64,000 nucleotides of DNA from CAZBLK01 sp964492715. GTDB taxonomy: Bacteria > Bacillota > Clostridia > Lachnospirales > WRBF01. A program made the position numbers and the translations under genes. Shown here piece after piece: positions 50,594 through 58,987 of the stretch; positions within the stretch are counted from its first letter, which is position 1, and each line of letters begins with the position of its first letter. The DNA lies in contig CAZBLK010000004.1 of assembly GCA_964492715.1 (NCBI GenBank), forward strand, positions 53,782 to 117,781, given 5' to 3'. The notes beneath the pieces are model-generated. The model was not told the DNA's origin and ran no database searches. It worked only from the letters and a program-made list of their open reading frames with translations.

Positions 50594-50638
50594 ACCTCCT
50601 TAGCGCTATACTATAATAAATATATTAGCTAAAGAGGT
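50594..50638 (-). promoter_or_regulatory. Hairpin covering the sipL ribosome-binding site
   Basis: On the minus strand ACCTCTTTAGC and GCTAAGGAGGT pair (one mismatch), and the 3' arm is the Shine-Dalgarno sequence AAGGAGGT of sipL, followed by ATTTTTTT. The structure could hide the site or terminate read-through from sigH. Confidence 0.6.
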
Positions 50639-50672
50639 TTTTTATAACATTTTTTGAAAAGCAAGCAAAACT

Positions 50673-51329
50673 TTATATTACTTTGTCAGAACTCCGCCGT
50701 CTTGCCTGAATTATTTTATAAACCTTTTTCCGCACACGCTGAAGCGCATTATCAATTGCTTTTTCATCTTTATCAACTTTTTTAGCTATGTCAGAATAGC
50801 TTATGCCTTGAAGGTATAAAGATAGAACTTTTTGCTCCAGCTTGCTTAAAGCTTCACCCATGTGGCTTTCAATATAGCTTTTTTCTTCCCTGCCGATAAA
50901 AAGCTCCTCTGGGTTTGTTACACGGGTTTCAGAAAGCAAGTCAAGAAACGACGTCTTTTCCGACTCGTCGTCGTTAAACGGCTTGTTTAAAGATATGTAA
51001 GAATTTAGGGGAATGTGTTTTTGCCTTGTTGCAGCTTTTATTGCAGTAATAATTTGCCTGGTTACACAAACTTCGGCAAACGCACTAAAAGAAACTTGCC
51101 TTTCGTGGTTGTAGTCACGAATTGCTTTGTAAAGCCCAATCATTCCTTCTTGAATGATGTCCTCTTTGTCTGCTCCAATAATAAAATACGCCCGTGCTTT
51201 TACCCTTACAAGGCCTTTGTATTTATCAATAAGATACTCCTGTGCTATTTTATCTTTTTTTTCGTTTATAAGAAGCAAAACTTCTTCGTCCGAAAGAGAT
51301 GAAAGCGTTAAAAGCTCATTGTTTGGCAA
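50673..51329 (-). CDS. sigH: RNA polymerase sigma-H factor
   Basis: The 218-residue sigma factor that starts the sporulation programme. Region 2 has YKGLVRVKARAYFIIGADKED followed by IQEGMIGLYKAIRDYNH. Region 4 has LQGISYSDIAKKVDKDEKAIDNALQRVRKKV. The start is TTG at 51329 with AGGGGG seven bases before it. The order rae1/yacP-sigH with rlmB, mrnC and cysS upstream is the conserved Firmicutes arrangement, which secures the assignment. Confidence 0.94.
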   Translation of the reverse strand: MPNNELLTLSSLSDEEVLLLINEKKDKIAQEYLIDKYKGLVRVKARAYFIIGADKEDIIQEGMIGLYKAIRDYNHERQVSFSAFAEVCVTRQIITAIKAATRQKHIPLNSYISLNKPFNDDESEKTSFLDLLSETRVTNPEELFIGREEKSYIESHMGEALSKLEQKVLSLYLQGISYSDIAKKVDKDEKAIDNALQRVRKKVYKIIQARRRSSDKVI

Positions 51330-51340
51330 AAGTATTCCCC

Positions 51341-51865
51341 CTAGTCCTTAGTTTTGAACGTTCGCATTTTTTCAAGAAGCTGTGCTGTTTTTTCATCAAT
51401 GTTGTCAAGCAAAAGGTTGTTTTTAAACGGTTTGTTGTTTATGTATTTTTCTCTGACCCTTTTCATTTCAAGGTTAACTTGAATTTCAAACTCTCGTGCA
51501 GAAATTCGGCAAGCACCTTTGCTTAAAATTATTATTTGTTCCAAGCTGTCGCTCGTTGCAACGGACACTCTGTTTTTTGGCGCTAAAATTGTAGCTGCAC
51601 GTTCAATGTAGTTGTCCGCTGTTTCGGCTTCCTTTGTGTAAATAATTTTAAGCCCAGAATATTCTTCAACAGAGCCTGTGTTGCCCTTTACCTTGTGGGC
51701 ATCAAAAACCAAAATTACAATAAGCCCTGTTGAACCTTGATAGTCTGCCAAAATTTCCATAAGCTTCAAACGTGCATTTTCCAAAGAATAGTCGGCAATT
51801 GCTTTTAGCTTGTCCCAAGCAAATATTATGTTGTAACCGTCAACAAGCAAATATTCCTTAGCCAC
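51341..51865 (-). CDS. NYN-domain endoribonuclease (YacP/Rae1 family)
   Basis: A 174-residue PIN-like nuclease of the NYN type. The acidic active-site residues are in YLLVDGYNIIFAWD, VILVFDAHKVKG and TKEAETADNYIERAA, with VATSDSLEQ at the end of the fold. The Bacillus homologue Rae1 cuts mRNA on the ribosome. The GTG start at 51865 has AGGT before it. It lies between rlmB and sigH as in most Firmicutes. Confidence 0.9.
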   Translation of the reverse strand: MAKEYLLVDGYNIIFAWDKLKAIADYSLENARLKLMEILADYQGSTGLIVILVFDAHKVKGNTGSVEEYSGLKIIYTKEAETADNYIERAATILAPKNRVSVATSDSLEQIIILSKGACRISAREFEIQVNLEMKRVREKYINNKPFKNNLLLDNIDEKTAQLLEKMRTFKTKD

Positions 51866-51874
51866 AAAGCAAAC

Positions 51875-52867
51875 CTACCTATCGTTAAATCTTCTGTTCC
51901 TTACAACCTCGTACATCAAAACGCCTGCGGCAACCGAAGCGTTTAAAGAGCCAATTTTCCCATACATCGGAATATTCACAACAAAGTCACACTTTTCACG
52001 TACAAGGCGTGGCACTCCTGCACCTTCGTTGCCTATAACAAGAGCAACTGCCCCTTTAAAGTCGGTTTTAAAAATCGGCTCGCCGTTCATATCGGCACAG
52101 TACACCCAAAGCCCTTTTTTCTTTAATTCGTCAATTGCTTGTGTAATGTTTGTAACCTTTGCAACTGGAACATGGTTAAGCGCACCTGCTGATGTTTTTG
52201 AAACAGTAAAAGTAAGCCCTGCTGCACGGTTTTTTGGAATGATAACACCGTGTGCAGAAGCCGCTTCGGCTGTTCTTATAATTGCGCCAAGGTTATGAGG
52301 GTCTGTAATTTCGTCAAGCACTATAATAAAAGGCTGTTCGCCCTTTTTCTTTGCAAGTTCCAACATGTCGTCAATTGTAGAGTAAGCAGCGGCAGGACAC
52401 AAAGCCAAAACGCCCTGATGGTTTGCATGAAAAGTCATTTCGTCAAGCTTTACACGGCTTACTTCTTTTACAGGAATGCCCCTGTCCCTAGCCTTTGCTA
52501 CAACAACCTTTAATGTTCCTTCAATTTCGCCCGATTTAATAAGAATTTTGTCAATTGGCTTGTCGTGGTTTAAAGCTTCAAGCACAGCTTGACGCCCAAC
52601 AAGCTTTAAGCTGTCTTCTGTTTGCTTTGGCGAATTATTTTCATAGTTACTGCGTTCCCTAGCTTTTTCTTCTCTTTTAAACTCTCTTTTAAGTTCTCTT
52701 TTTTCTTCTTTGAAGTAAGGCTTGTCCTTTTGTCTGTCGGTTTTAAAAGAACATTTGTCGTTCTTTTTGAACCCGTTATGTTTTTCAGTTTGTGTATATC
52801 CTTTTACCTTGCCTTTATCATTGCTTCTAAATTTATCTTTTGCTTGCCCTTTGAACTGGTTTTTCAT
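51875..52867 (-). CDS. rlmB: 23S rRNA 2'-O-methyltransferase, RlmB/TrmH family
   Basis: A SPOUT-fold methyltransferase, 330 residues from the ATG at 52867 (CGGAGG six bases upstream). The first 85 residues are an unusual Lys/Arg/Glu/Phe-rich extension (for example KREFKREEKARERSNYE), likely disordered and RNA-binding. The conserved part has GRQAVLEAL, the SpoU motif 1 LDEITDPHNLGAIIRTAEA, VALVIGNEGAGVPRLVREKCD and the knot NIPMYGKIGSLNASVAAGVLMYE. By analogy it modifies 23S rRNA guanosine 2251, but the target cannot be proven from sequence. Confidence 0.9.
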   Translation of the reverse strand: MKNQFKGQAKDKFRSNDKGKVKGYTQTEKHNGFKKNDKCSFKTDRQKDKPYFKEEKRELKREFKREEKARERSNYENNSPKQTEDSLKLVGRQAVLEALNHDKPIDKILIKSGEIEGTLKVVVAKARDRGIPVKEVSRVKLDEMTFHANHQGVLALCPAAAYSTIDDMLELAKKKGEQPFIIVLDEITDPHNLGAIIRTAEAASAHGVIIPKNRAAGLTFTVSKTSAGALNHVPVAKVTNITQAIDELKKKGLWVYCADMNGEPIFKTDFKGAVALVIGNEGAGVPRLVREKCDFVVNIPMYGKIGSLNASVAAGVLMYEVVRNRRFNDR

Positions 52868-52917
52868 GTTTTCCTCCGTATAGCGCAATTTGAATAAACA
52901 AACTCAAATTGCTATAG

Positions 52918-53346
52918 TTACATTACACATATTCTGAAAAGCTCCATAATTCTTTCATTTTGACCGCTTAAAAACAAGTAGCCAAAAAGTGCTTCTAAGC
53001 CTGTTGCATGGCGGTAGTCCGAAACAGAAGCATTTTTTGCAACGGTAAACGACTTTGCGTTTCGCCCACGCTTTAAAACCGCAAGCTCTTTTTCCGTCAA
53101 ATGCTCTTGTATTTTAAAATACATTTCCGATTGTGCAACAGCACTAACCAAATTTTTCGATTTTTTGTGAAGCTTGTTTACAGTTGAGTTGTACTCCTTA
53201 ACTAAAAACGCCCTTACGCACAACTCAAAAACTGCATCACCTAAATATGCAAGGCTAAGTGCGGAAAATTCGTCCGCACCTGCCGATTTTTCTGAACTTA
53301 CCACATTTTCCGAAACCGAGTTTAAAAATAAACGTGCTTCTTCCAT
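52918..53346 (-). CDS. mrnC: Mini-ribonuclease III
   Basis: A 142-residue RNase III domain without the double-stranded-RNA-binding domain; it trims 23S rRNA precursors. Key residues are in ALSLAYLGDAVFELCVRAFLV (the acidic cluster) and in TGLEALFGYLFLSGQ near the C-terminus. It starts one base after cysS; AAGGAACG precedes its ATG. The cysS-mrnC-rlmB order is conserved in Firmicutes. Confidence 0.93.
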   Translation of the reverse strand: MEEARLFLNSVSENVVSSEKSAGADEFSALSLAYLGDAVFELCVRAFLVKEYNSTVNKLHKKSKNLVSAVAQSEMYFKIQEHLTEKELAVLKRGRNAKSFTVAKNASVSDYRHATGLEALFGYLFLSGQNERIMELFRICVM

Positions 53347-53347
53347 A

Positions 53348-54757
53348 TTAACGTTCCTTATGCTTCCACCTTACGCCGCTTGGAGTGTCTTCCAAAACGA
53401 TGTTAAGTGCGTTAAGCTCATCACGGATTTTGTCGGCTGCTGCCCAGTTTTTTGCTTGTCTTGCTTCGTTGCGTTTTGCTATAAGTTCTTCTATATACTC
53501 ACTGTCCACGCCAGTTTCTTCTTCCTTTAAAACGTCAAAGCCTAAAATTTCGCAAAGTTCAACTATTCCGTCAAGCATAGCTTTTGCAAATGCTTTTGAT
53601 GAATTTTCAGTTACGTTTATGTTTGCGTATTTAACAAATTCAAAAATTGCGGAAATTGCGTCGGCTGTGTTAAAGTCGTCGTCCAAACTTTCTTCAAAGT
53701 CTGTTTTGTACACCTTTGACTTTTCAATAAGCTGTGCTTCTTCGTTTGTCAAAGCTTCTGCCTGTGCATTTTCCACAAAAAATTCAAGGTTTTTAGAGCA
53801 ATTTTTAATTCTATTCAAGCTGTTTTCTGCGGCGTGCATCAATTCGTCGCTAAAGTTAATTGGGCTTCTATAATGCCCCGAAAGCATAAAAAAGCGAACT
53901 ACTTCATAAGAGAAACGTTCCGAAACTTCCCTTAGAGTAAAAAAGTTTCCAAGAGATTTTGACATTTTGCGGTTATCAATGTTCAAAAAGGCGTTGTGAA
54001 GCCAAAACCTTGCAAACGTCTTTCCGTTAGCTGCTTCACTTTGTGCAATTTCGTTTTCGTGATGAGGGAAAACCAAGTCTTCGCCACCTGCGTGAATGTC
54101 TATAGTTTCGCCCAAATATTTTTTAGCCATTGCCGAACATTCAATGTGCCAGCCTGGTCTGCCTTCGCCCCAAGGTGATTCCCACTTTGGTTCGTTTGGC
54201 TTTGCTGGCTTCCAAAGCACAAAGTCCATTGGGCTTTTCTTTTCGTCATCAACTTCTACCCTTGCGCCTGCTTCAAGGTCTTCAAGGTTCTTTTTGGAAA
54301 GCTTGCCGTAGTCGTCAAAGCTTTTTGTGTCAAAGAAAACTGTTCCGTTTTTCTCGTAAGCATTTCCTTTTTGTACAAGTGAGTCCACCATTTCAATAAT
54401 TTCTGGCATTTCCTCTGTAACTCGTGGGTTATGCGTAGCTGGCTTTACGTTCAGCCCGTCTGCATCTTTTTTTACTTCATTAATATATTTGTCGGAAATG
54501 TCTTTCATAGTTGAGTTTTCTTCGTTTGCACGTTTAATTATTTTGTCGTCCACGTCTGTGTAGTTTTGAATGTAGTTTACTTTGTAACCTTTGTATTCAA
54601 AGTATCTGCGAAGTGAGTCGAAAACAATTAACGGGCGTGCGTTGCCTATATGAATGAAGTTGTAAACTGTTGGGCCGCAAACGTACATTTTAACAGTGTT
54701 TTCTTCTATTGGGACAAATTCTTCCTTTTTCTTTGTAAGCGTGTTGTATAGCTTCAT
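53348..54757 (-). CDS. cysS: Cysteinyl-tRNA synthetase
   Basis: Class I synthetase charging tRNA-Cys. The 469-residue protein has the zinc Cys and HIGH-like motif in YVCGPTVYNFIHIGNARP, the GRPGWHIECSAMAKKYLG segment (second zinc Cys), HAGGEDLVFPHHENE and KMSKSLGNF. The C-terminal domain ends VLEDTPSGVRWK. AAGGAG precedes the ATG. No T-box leader is seen; the gene follows ispF by 17 bases. Confidence 0.97.
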   Translation of the reverse strand: MKLYNTLTKKKEEFVPIEENTVKMYVCGPTVYNFIHIGNARPLIVFDSLRRYFEYKGYKVNYIQNYTDVDDKIIKRANEENSTMKDISDKYINEVKKDADGLNVKPATHNPRVTEEMPEIIEMVDSLVQKGNAYEKNGTVFFDTKSFDDYGKLSKKNLEDLEAGARVEVDDEKKSPMDFVLWKPAKPNEPKWESPWGEGRPGWHIECSAMAKKYLGETIDIHAGGEDLVFPHHENEIAQSEAANGKTFARFWLHNAFLNIDNRKMSKSLGNFFTLREVSERFSYEVVRFFMLSGHYRSPINFSDELMHAAENSLNRIKNCSKNLEFFVENAQAEALTNEEAQLIEKSKVYKTDFEESLDDDFNTADAISAIFEFVKYANINVTENSSKAFAKAMLDGIVELCEILGFDVLKEEETGVDSEYIEELIAKRNEARQAKNWAAADKIRDELNALNIVLEDTPSGVRWKHKER

Positions 54758-54774
54758 AAAAATTCTCCTTTTAA

Positions 54775-55272
54775 CTACTGCTCTGCTACTTGTTTATAAA
54801 TTATGCAAACAGCTTTTGCTGCAATACCAAGCCCTTCGCCTGTAAAGCCCAAATGCTCCTCTGTCGTTGCCTTTATGCTTATTTTTCCCATTTCAACGCC
54901 CAAACATTCTGCAATGTTTTTAGCCATATCATTAATATACGGCGCAAGCTTTGGCCTTTGTGCAACAATAACCGAATCAATGTTTGAAATTGCGTAGCCT
55001 TCGTAACGCAAAATGTCTTTTACCTTTTTTAAAAGTTCCATGCTTGAAATGCCTTTGTAGCTGTTGTCGGTGTCGGGAAAGTGTGTGCCAATGTCACCAA
55101 CAGACATTGCACCAAGCAAGCTGTCCATAATTGCATGAATAAGAACATCGGCGTCGGAATGGCCCAAAAGGCCTTTTTCAAACGGAATACACACGCCGCC
55201 TAAAATTAGCTGCCTGTCTTCTGCAAGCCTGTGAACGTCGTAGCCTATGCCTATTCTTGGTTGCTCATTCAT
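54775..55272 (-). CDS. ispF: 2-C-methyl-D-erythritol 2,4-cyclodiphosphate synthase
   Basis: Forms the cyclic diphosphate in the MEP isoprenoid pathway. The 165-residue trimeric zinc enzyme has the metal residues in GIGYDVHRL and GHSDADVLIHAIMDSLLGA, the FPDTD loop and SIKATTEEHLGFTGEG near the end. GAGGTG precedes the ATG. It is upstream of cysS in the same run. The pathway supplies precursors for polyprenyl synthesis, including quinone tails. Confidence 0.96.
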   Translation of the reverse strand: MNEQPRIGIGYDVHRLAEDRQLILGGVCIPFEKGLLGHSDADVLIHAIMDSLLGAMSVGDIGTHFPDTDNSYKGISSMELLKKVKDILRYEGYAISNIDSVIVAQRPKLAPYINDMAKNIAECLGVEMGKISIKATTEEHLGFTGEGLGIAAKAVCIIYKQVAEQ

Positions 55273-55320
55273 TTTAACACCTCGGATTTTTAAGATAACA
55301 CCTTGGGGCTCTGGCTGTTT

Positions 55321-55374
55321 AAGACCTTGGGGGCTCTGCCCCCAAACCCCCGCAAGGGGCTTGCCCCTTGACCC
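55321..55374. repeat. 54-bp GC-rich dispersed repeat, copy 2
   Basis: Reverse-complement counterpart of 32783-32836, with the same GGGGCAAGCCCC and GGGGGCAGAGCCCCC palindromes. It differs by a few bases. A partial extra motif, CCTTGGGGCTCTGGC, lies just before it near 55300. Confidence 0.85.
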
Positions 55375-55503
55375 GCTTTTTTCCAGTTTGGTTTTATCTT
55401 TTTACTATGTTCAATATATGAGTTCGATTTTTTGTAGTCACCATTTTAGGTGAAAATATCAAATGGTGAACAGTACCATTGTTGATTTAAAAGTTTATAG
55501 ATA

Positions 55504-55535
55504 ACAAAAAACCGTATACCTTTCTAGGTTACGGT
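55504..55535 (-). terminator. Terminator of the tRNA cluster
   Basis: Minus strand: ACCGTAACCT and AGGTATACGGT pair around AGAA with a bulge, followed by TTTTTTG. Confidence 0.85.
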
Positions 55536-55543
55536 AAATAAAA

Positions 55544-55617
55544 TAGCGGAGAACGGATTTGAACCGCCGACACTTCGGGTATGAACCGAATGCTCTGGCC
55601 AACTGAGCTACTCCGCC
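55544..55617 (-). tRNA. tRNA-Met (CAT)
   Basis: A 74-base cloverleaf. The acceptor arms GGCGGAG/CTCCGCT, D arm GCTCAGTTGGCCAGAGC, anticodon stem TTCGG-TTCATAC-CCGAA and T arm GGCGGTTCAAATCCGTT are present. The anticodon is CAT and the acceptor ends are fully paired, which favours elongator over initiator Met. The discriminator is A; CCA is not encoded. Confidence 0.93.
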
Positions 55618-55636
55618 ACATTCATAAGTTGTAAAA

Positions 55637-55709
55637 TGGGAACTGTAGGACTTGAACCTACGACCCCCTGCTTGTAAGGCAGATGCTCTCCCAGCTGAGC
55701 TAAGCTCCC
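55637..55709 (-). tRNA. tRNA-Val (TAC)
   Basis: A 73-base cloverleaf with acceptor GGGAGCT/AGTTCCC, D arm GCTCAGCTGGGAGAGC, anticodon loop CTTACAA (anticodon TAC) and T arm CGTAGGTTCAAGTCCTACA. The discriminator is A, with no encoded CCA. Confidence 0.93.
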
Positions 55710-55734
55710 ATAAGTATTAAAACTTGAAATCAAA

Positions 55735-55808
55735 TCTGGGTGACAAGATTTGAACTTGCGACCTCTAGACCCCCAGTCTAGCGCGCTACCAAGCTACGCC
55801 ACACCCAG
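55735..55808 (-). tRNA. tRNA-Pro (GGG)
   Basis: A 74-base cloverleaf with acceptor CTGGGTG/CACCCAG, D arm GTAGCTTGGTAGCGCG, anticodon stem CTAGA-CTGGGGG-TCTAG (anticodon GGG) and T arm GCAAGTTCAAATCTTGT. The discriminator is A, with no encoded CCA. It is first in the three-tRNA transcript. Confidence 0.93.
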
Positions 55809-55844
55809 ACATTGTGCGTACACAAGTTAAATGCGACAAGACAT

Positions 55845-55873
55845 ATTATAGGACAAGTTTCTCGTTTTGTCAA
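55845..55873 (-). promoter_or_regulatory. Promoter of the tRNA cluster
   Basis: Minus strand: perfect TTGACA (55868-55873), 17-base spacer, perfect TATAAT (55845-55850), about 37 bases before tRNA-Pro. It is the best consensus promoter in the window. Confidence 0.88.
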
Positions 55874-55903
55874 TACCAAAATTTACTTTTTTCTTGCAAA
55901 TAT

Positions 55904-56470
55904 CTATTTACAAAACATAATAAAAAGCTGTAAGTATTCATCAAACCCAACGCTTTCATCATCAAACAAAAACATAATTATTTTTTCAGCACTGCTATCA
56001 TAAAAGAATTTATAGTGCTCCTTAACAAAAGCATCAAAGGCTAACATGCGCTTTACTGGGTTCTCTTTACCTAATCCTAATTTATGCTCACACCACAACC
56101 CCCCTTTAATAAAACTAGAAAGTCCAGCTACAGTTTTTGAACCTAAGAATAAAGCTGGTCTTTTCTGTACATCTTGCAAAATTTCAAGGCATGTGCTGTA
56201 CGTTTTAAGCTTTGAGAAGTCGATAGTTTTGCTTAAAGACGGAATTGGTTTAGAAATGTACTCATTAAACAGTTGAAAAAAAATTTCAAGTGCATTTTCG
56301 TTTGATAAACTGTAAAAGTCAATAATATTTGTGAAGTGGTGCATACTTTCTATACGATACCTTTTTTGAACAAACTCCTGAAACCCACTTAACAAATTAT
56401 AACCTACAGCTCTTGACTTATTACAAGATAGCGAATTATAACCTAACAAAAAACTACGCAAGCTTTCCAT
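55904..56470 (-). CDS. Uncharacterised protein, immunity-like
   Basis: A 188-residue cytosolic protein with AGGAAAA before the ATG. A recognisable centre, ILQDVQKRPALFLGSKTVAG with SSFIKGGLW after it, resembles a motif (RPALYLG then FI-GY) seen in small proteins encoded beside polymorphic toxins. The rest is not diagnostic: SLRSFLLGYNSLS at the N-terminus and DESVGFDEYLQLFIMF at the C-terminus. No toxin gene is adjacent. It stands alone between the tRNA promoter and the GH112 operon, with A/T-rich codons. The immunity idea is inference from the motif. Confidence 0.5.
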   Translation of the reverse strand: MESLRSFLLGYNSLSCNKSRAVGYNLLSGFQEFVQKRYRIESMHHFTNIIDFYSLSNENALEIFFQLFNEYISKPIPSLSKTIDFSKLKTYSTCLEILQDVQKRPALFLGSKTVAGLSSFIKGGLWCEHKLGLGKENPVKRMLAFDAFVKEHYKFFYDSSAEKIIMFLFDDESVGFDEYLQLFIMFCK

Positions 56471-56564
56471 AGTAGGTTTTCCTAAATAAAGTTCAGTGTT
56501 ACCCCATTATACAACAAAATCGGCTGTGTCACAATAAAATGTGAACACAGCCGCTTCTTTAAAA

Positions 56565-58733
56565 TTAAATATCAAACCACTTAATTTCGTTAGCCTTTAA
56601 ATCAAGGTTAAATTGCGCCCCGTCACCTTTATAAATAACAGTGCTTTGCGCTTCATAAGTGTTGTTAACAACACAGAACTTCCCATTTTCCACATAAGCG
56701 TGTACTTCAACATTAAAGTTTGAGCTATACCAAGTGTGAAGCATGTGTTCACTGCTTGCGCTCCACAAAACGCTTCTGTAAAGTATGCGGTTGTTTTCAA
56801 AGTTGTAAGGCAGTCCACTAATATAAACAGCACGCCCTTTGCCGTACTCATTTACAGCAAACTGCACCTCTTTGTCACGCTGAACAAGCACCGAAGCAAA
56901 CGGCAAAGCGTACATGCTCTTTTTGCCTTCGCCAAAGTCAACAGGCTTTGTGCAATCCTTCAAAATAAAATGCTCGGAATGTTCTTCCCAGTTATACTTG
57001 TCGTAGTTCAAAGTAAACCCTGTTTCCTTTTCAACTCCAAATACACTAGAAAGCTGCAAATATCGCCCTTCATATTGATGCCCCGAAGGCTCACCAATTC
57101 CAATTAAGCCACCACCGTTATAAACAAAAGCTTTCAACGCCGAAGAAATTATGCTATCCTCCCAAACAATGCCACCAGTGTGTGCAGTGTCGCCATCACC
57201 CGACATAACAATTACATCAATGCCATCAAGCACACTTGTGTCACTTTTAATGTCGTCAAAGCTAATGAACTTAACTTCAAAGGGCGAGCCAGCAAGTGCT
57301 TCAATTACGCCAGCGTAGCTGTAGTTTTGCTTTTGGTACAAAGCATGGTGCACCATGTGGCAGCCCCATGAGCGCATTTTGCCCCAACAGTTTAAAACAG
57401 CAACTTTCTTTATGCAATAAGGCTTACAGTCCTCAACATTTTTATAAAGCAACCTAAATTCGTCACACACGTCTTTAATGTAGTCAATAAAATCTGGGAA
57501 TTTGTAAGCCAGCTTTAAATATCCGCCGTAACCAATTCTGTCAATAGGCTTACGCAAAATAGCACGCCTTGCTGTAACCCAGTTTTCCTTTGCTTCACGT
57601 GTAGGGTCGCCGCCCTCATAAAAAGTGTCTGGGAAGAAGTACGGCAAAAACCGTCCTTCTGTGTACTTTACACCAGGAATGTCACTAATAAGCCGCAAGG
57701 TAGAACCATTACCAACACTTCCAACAACAGAATCCAGCCCTATAGTGCTAAACTCTGGCATAAACGGCTCTGTTCCAATCCAATGGTCGCCCAAAAACAT
57801 CATCGCTTCTTTACCAAGCTCATGCGTAATGTCTACAAGTTCTTTCACAAGCGCAGCAACCTCACGCCTTTGAAAAGCCATAAAGTCTTTAAATTGCTTG
57901 CTAGGCACACGGTATTGGTTGTTGTAATATCCTTGGTCAATAATATATTCTGGGCGGAAAGCGTACCCAACTTCTTTCTCAAACTGTTCAAGAATGTAAG
58001 GCGAAACAGAGGCCGAATAGCCGTACCAGTCGACATATTTTTCACGTTTAAGGTCATCAAAAACTAAAGTAAACTGGTGAAAAAAAGTTGTAAACCTAAT
58101 TACATCAACGTGAGGGTTGTCAGCAATAAACTTGCGAAGCCTTTTCATAGTAAACTCTTTAGTTTTTGGCTGCCGAACGTCAAACGTTATTTGGTGTTCA
58201 AAGTCCTTCCAGTCGTTTGTAATAGCGTTGTACATGTGAACAGGGTCCCAAATTAAGTACGCAAGAAAGCTAACTGTGTAATCATGGTACAAACTAACTT
58301 TGTTAATAACAACACAGCCGCTTTGTTCGTCATAAACCCAATCAGAAGCAGGCACAACTTCACCTGTTGTTCTGTCAACAACTTCCCACCAACGCTTAGG
58401 GTCGTCGTAACAATTTACTTGCATCAGCTCTGTGCTTATCCCTTTCATCAAAGGAATTTCAAGACGTTCTTCAAAAGCAGTATAAAATCCTGTCATTATA
58501 TAGCACTGCTGAACTTCATCAGGGTTTTGCCTTGCCCACTCATTGTCTTTTCGAGTAGTGTAATAAGTAGAATAAACTTTAGCGCCTACATTTTTCAGTT
58601 CCTCTGGGTAATCAGTGCCGTCGCAGTCACGTATAGCATCAGCCCCCCAATATTTTATAAGCTCCAAAGTTTCTGGCACAACATCTATATCAGTCGGTAT
58701 AGTTACACGACCCGAATTTTTAAAGTCATTCAT
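56565..58733 (-). CDS. GH112 beta-galactosyl phosphorylase
   Basis: A 722-residue cytosolic phosphorylase that splits beta-galactosides with phosphate to give galactose 1-phosphate. It begins with the family signature RVTIPTDIDVVPETLELIKYWGADAIRDCDGTDYPEEL in two visible parts (TIPTDIDVV... and WGADAIRDCDGTDYP). The barrel has VIRFTTFFHQFTLVFDD, MMFLGDHWIGTEPFMPEF-like segment (MFLGDHWIGTEPFM) and GSGDGDTAHTGG-like binding loop. Specificity may be galacto-N-biose/lacto-N-biose or galactosyl-rhamnose; clostridia have both. AGGAG precedes the ATG. It is last in an ABC transporter operon, so its substrate is imported whole. Confidence 0.9.
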   Translation of the reverse strand: MNDFKNSGRVTIPTDIDVVPETLELIKYWGADAIRDCDGTDYPEELKNVGAKVYSTYYTTRKDNEWARQNPDEVQQCYIMTGFYTAFEERLEIPLMKGISTELMQVNCYDDPKRWWEVVDRTTGEVVPASDWVYDEQSGCVVINKVSLYHDYTVSFLAYLIWDPVHMYNAITNDWKDFEHQITFDVRQPKTKEFTMKRLRKFIADNPHVDVIRFTTFFHQFTLVFDDLKREKYVDWYGYSASVSPYILEQFEKEVGYAFRPEYIIDQGYYNNQYRVPSKQFKDFMAFQRREVAALVKELVDITHELGKEAMMFLGDHWIGTEPFMPEFSTIGLDSVVGSVGNGSTLRLISDIPGVKYTEGRFLPYFFPDTFYEGGDPTREAKENWVTARRAILRKPIDRIGYGGYLKLAYKFPDFIDYIKDVCDEFRLLYKNVEDCKPYCIKKVAVLNCWGKMRSWGCHMVHHALYQKQNYSYAGVIEALAGSPFEVKFISFDDIKSDTSVLDGIDVIVMSGDGDTAHTGGIVWEDSIISSALKAFVYNGGGLIGIGEPSGHQYEGRYLQLSSVFGVEKETGFTLNYDKYNWEEHSEHFILKDCTKPVDFGEGKKSMYALPFASVLVQRDKEVQFAVNEYGKGRAVYISGLPYNFENNRILYRSVLWSASSEHMLHTWYSSNFNVEVHAYVENGKFCVVNNTYEAQSTVIYKGDGAQFNLDLKANEIKWFDI

Positions 58734-58757
58734 TGCATATCTCCTAAATCTATTTGT

Positions 58758-58952
58758 TTATTTTGTAAACGGCTTATTATAAAGGTACAAAAGCCCCAAA
58801 AGCCCAGCAAGCCCAACAAGCATTCTGCCAAGCCCCATAGCAGAACCAATTATTCTTTGGCCGCTAACAATAAGCCACAGGCACACTATAAAAACTACAA
58901 TACATAATATATAAATTAAAATTTTATTTTCTGATAATTTTCCCATAGGCAC
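58758..58952 (-). CDS. Small two-helix membrane protein
   Basis: A 64-residue protein with two hydrophobic segments (ILIYILCIVVFIVCLWLIV and MLVGLAGLLGLLYLY) joined by SGQRIIGSAMGLGR. The GTG start at 58952 has AGGAG seven bases before it; an ATG two codons later is less well spaced. It is encoded between the inner permease and the phosphorylase, 24 bases from the latter. Similar small proteins accompany sugar ABC transporters in Clostridia, but I know no tested function. Confidence 0.7.
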   Translation of the reverse strand: MPMGKLSENKILIYILCIVVFIVCLWLIVSGQRIIGSAMGLGRMLVGLAGLLGLLYLYNKPFTK

Positions 58953-58987
58953 TTAATAACTCCTTTCATAAACACAAAAGCGTAGCT

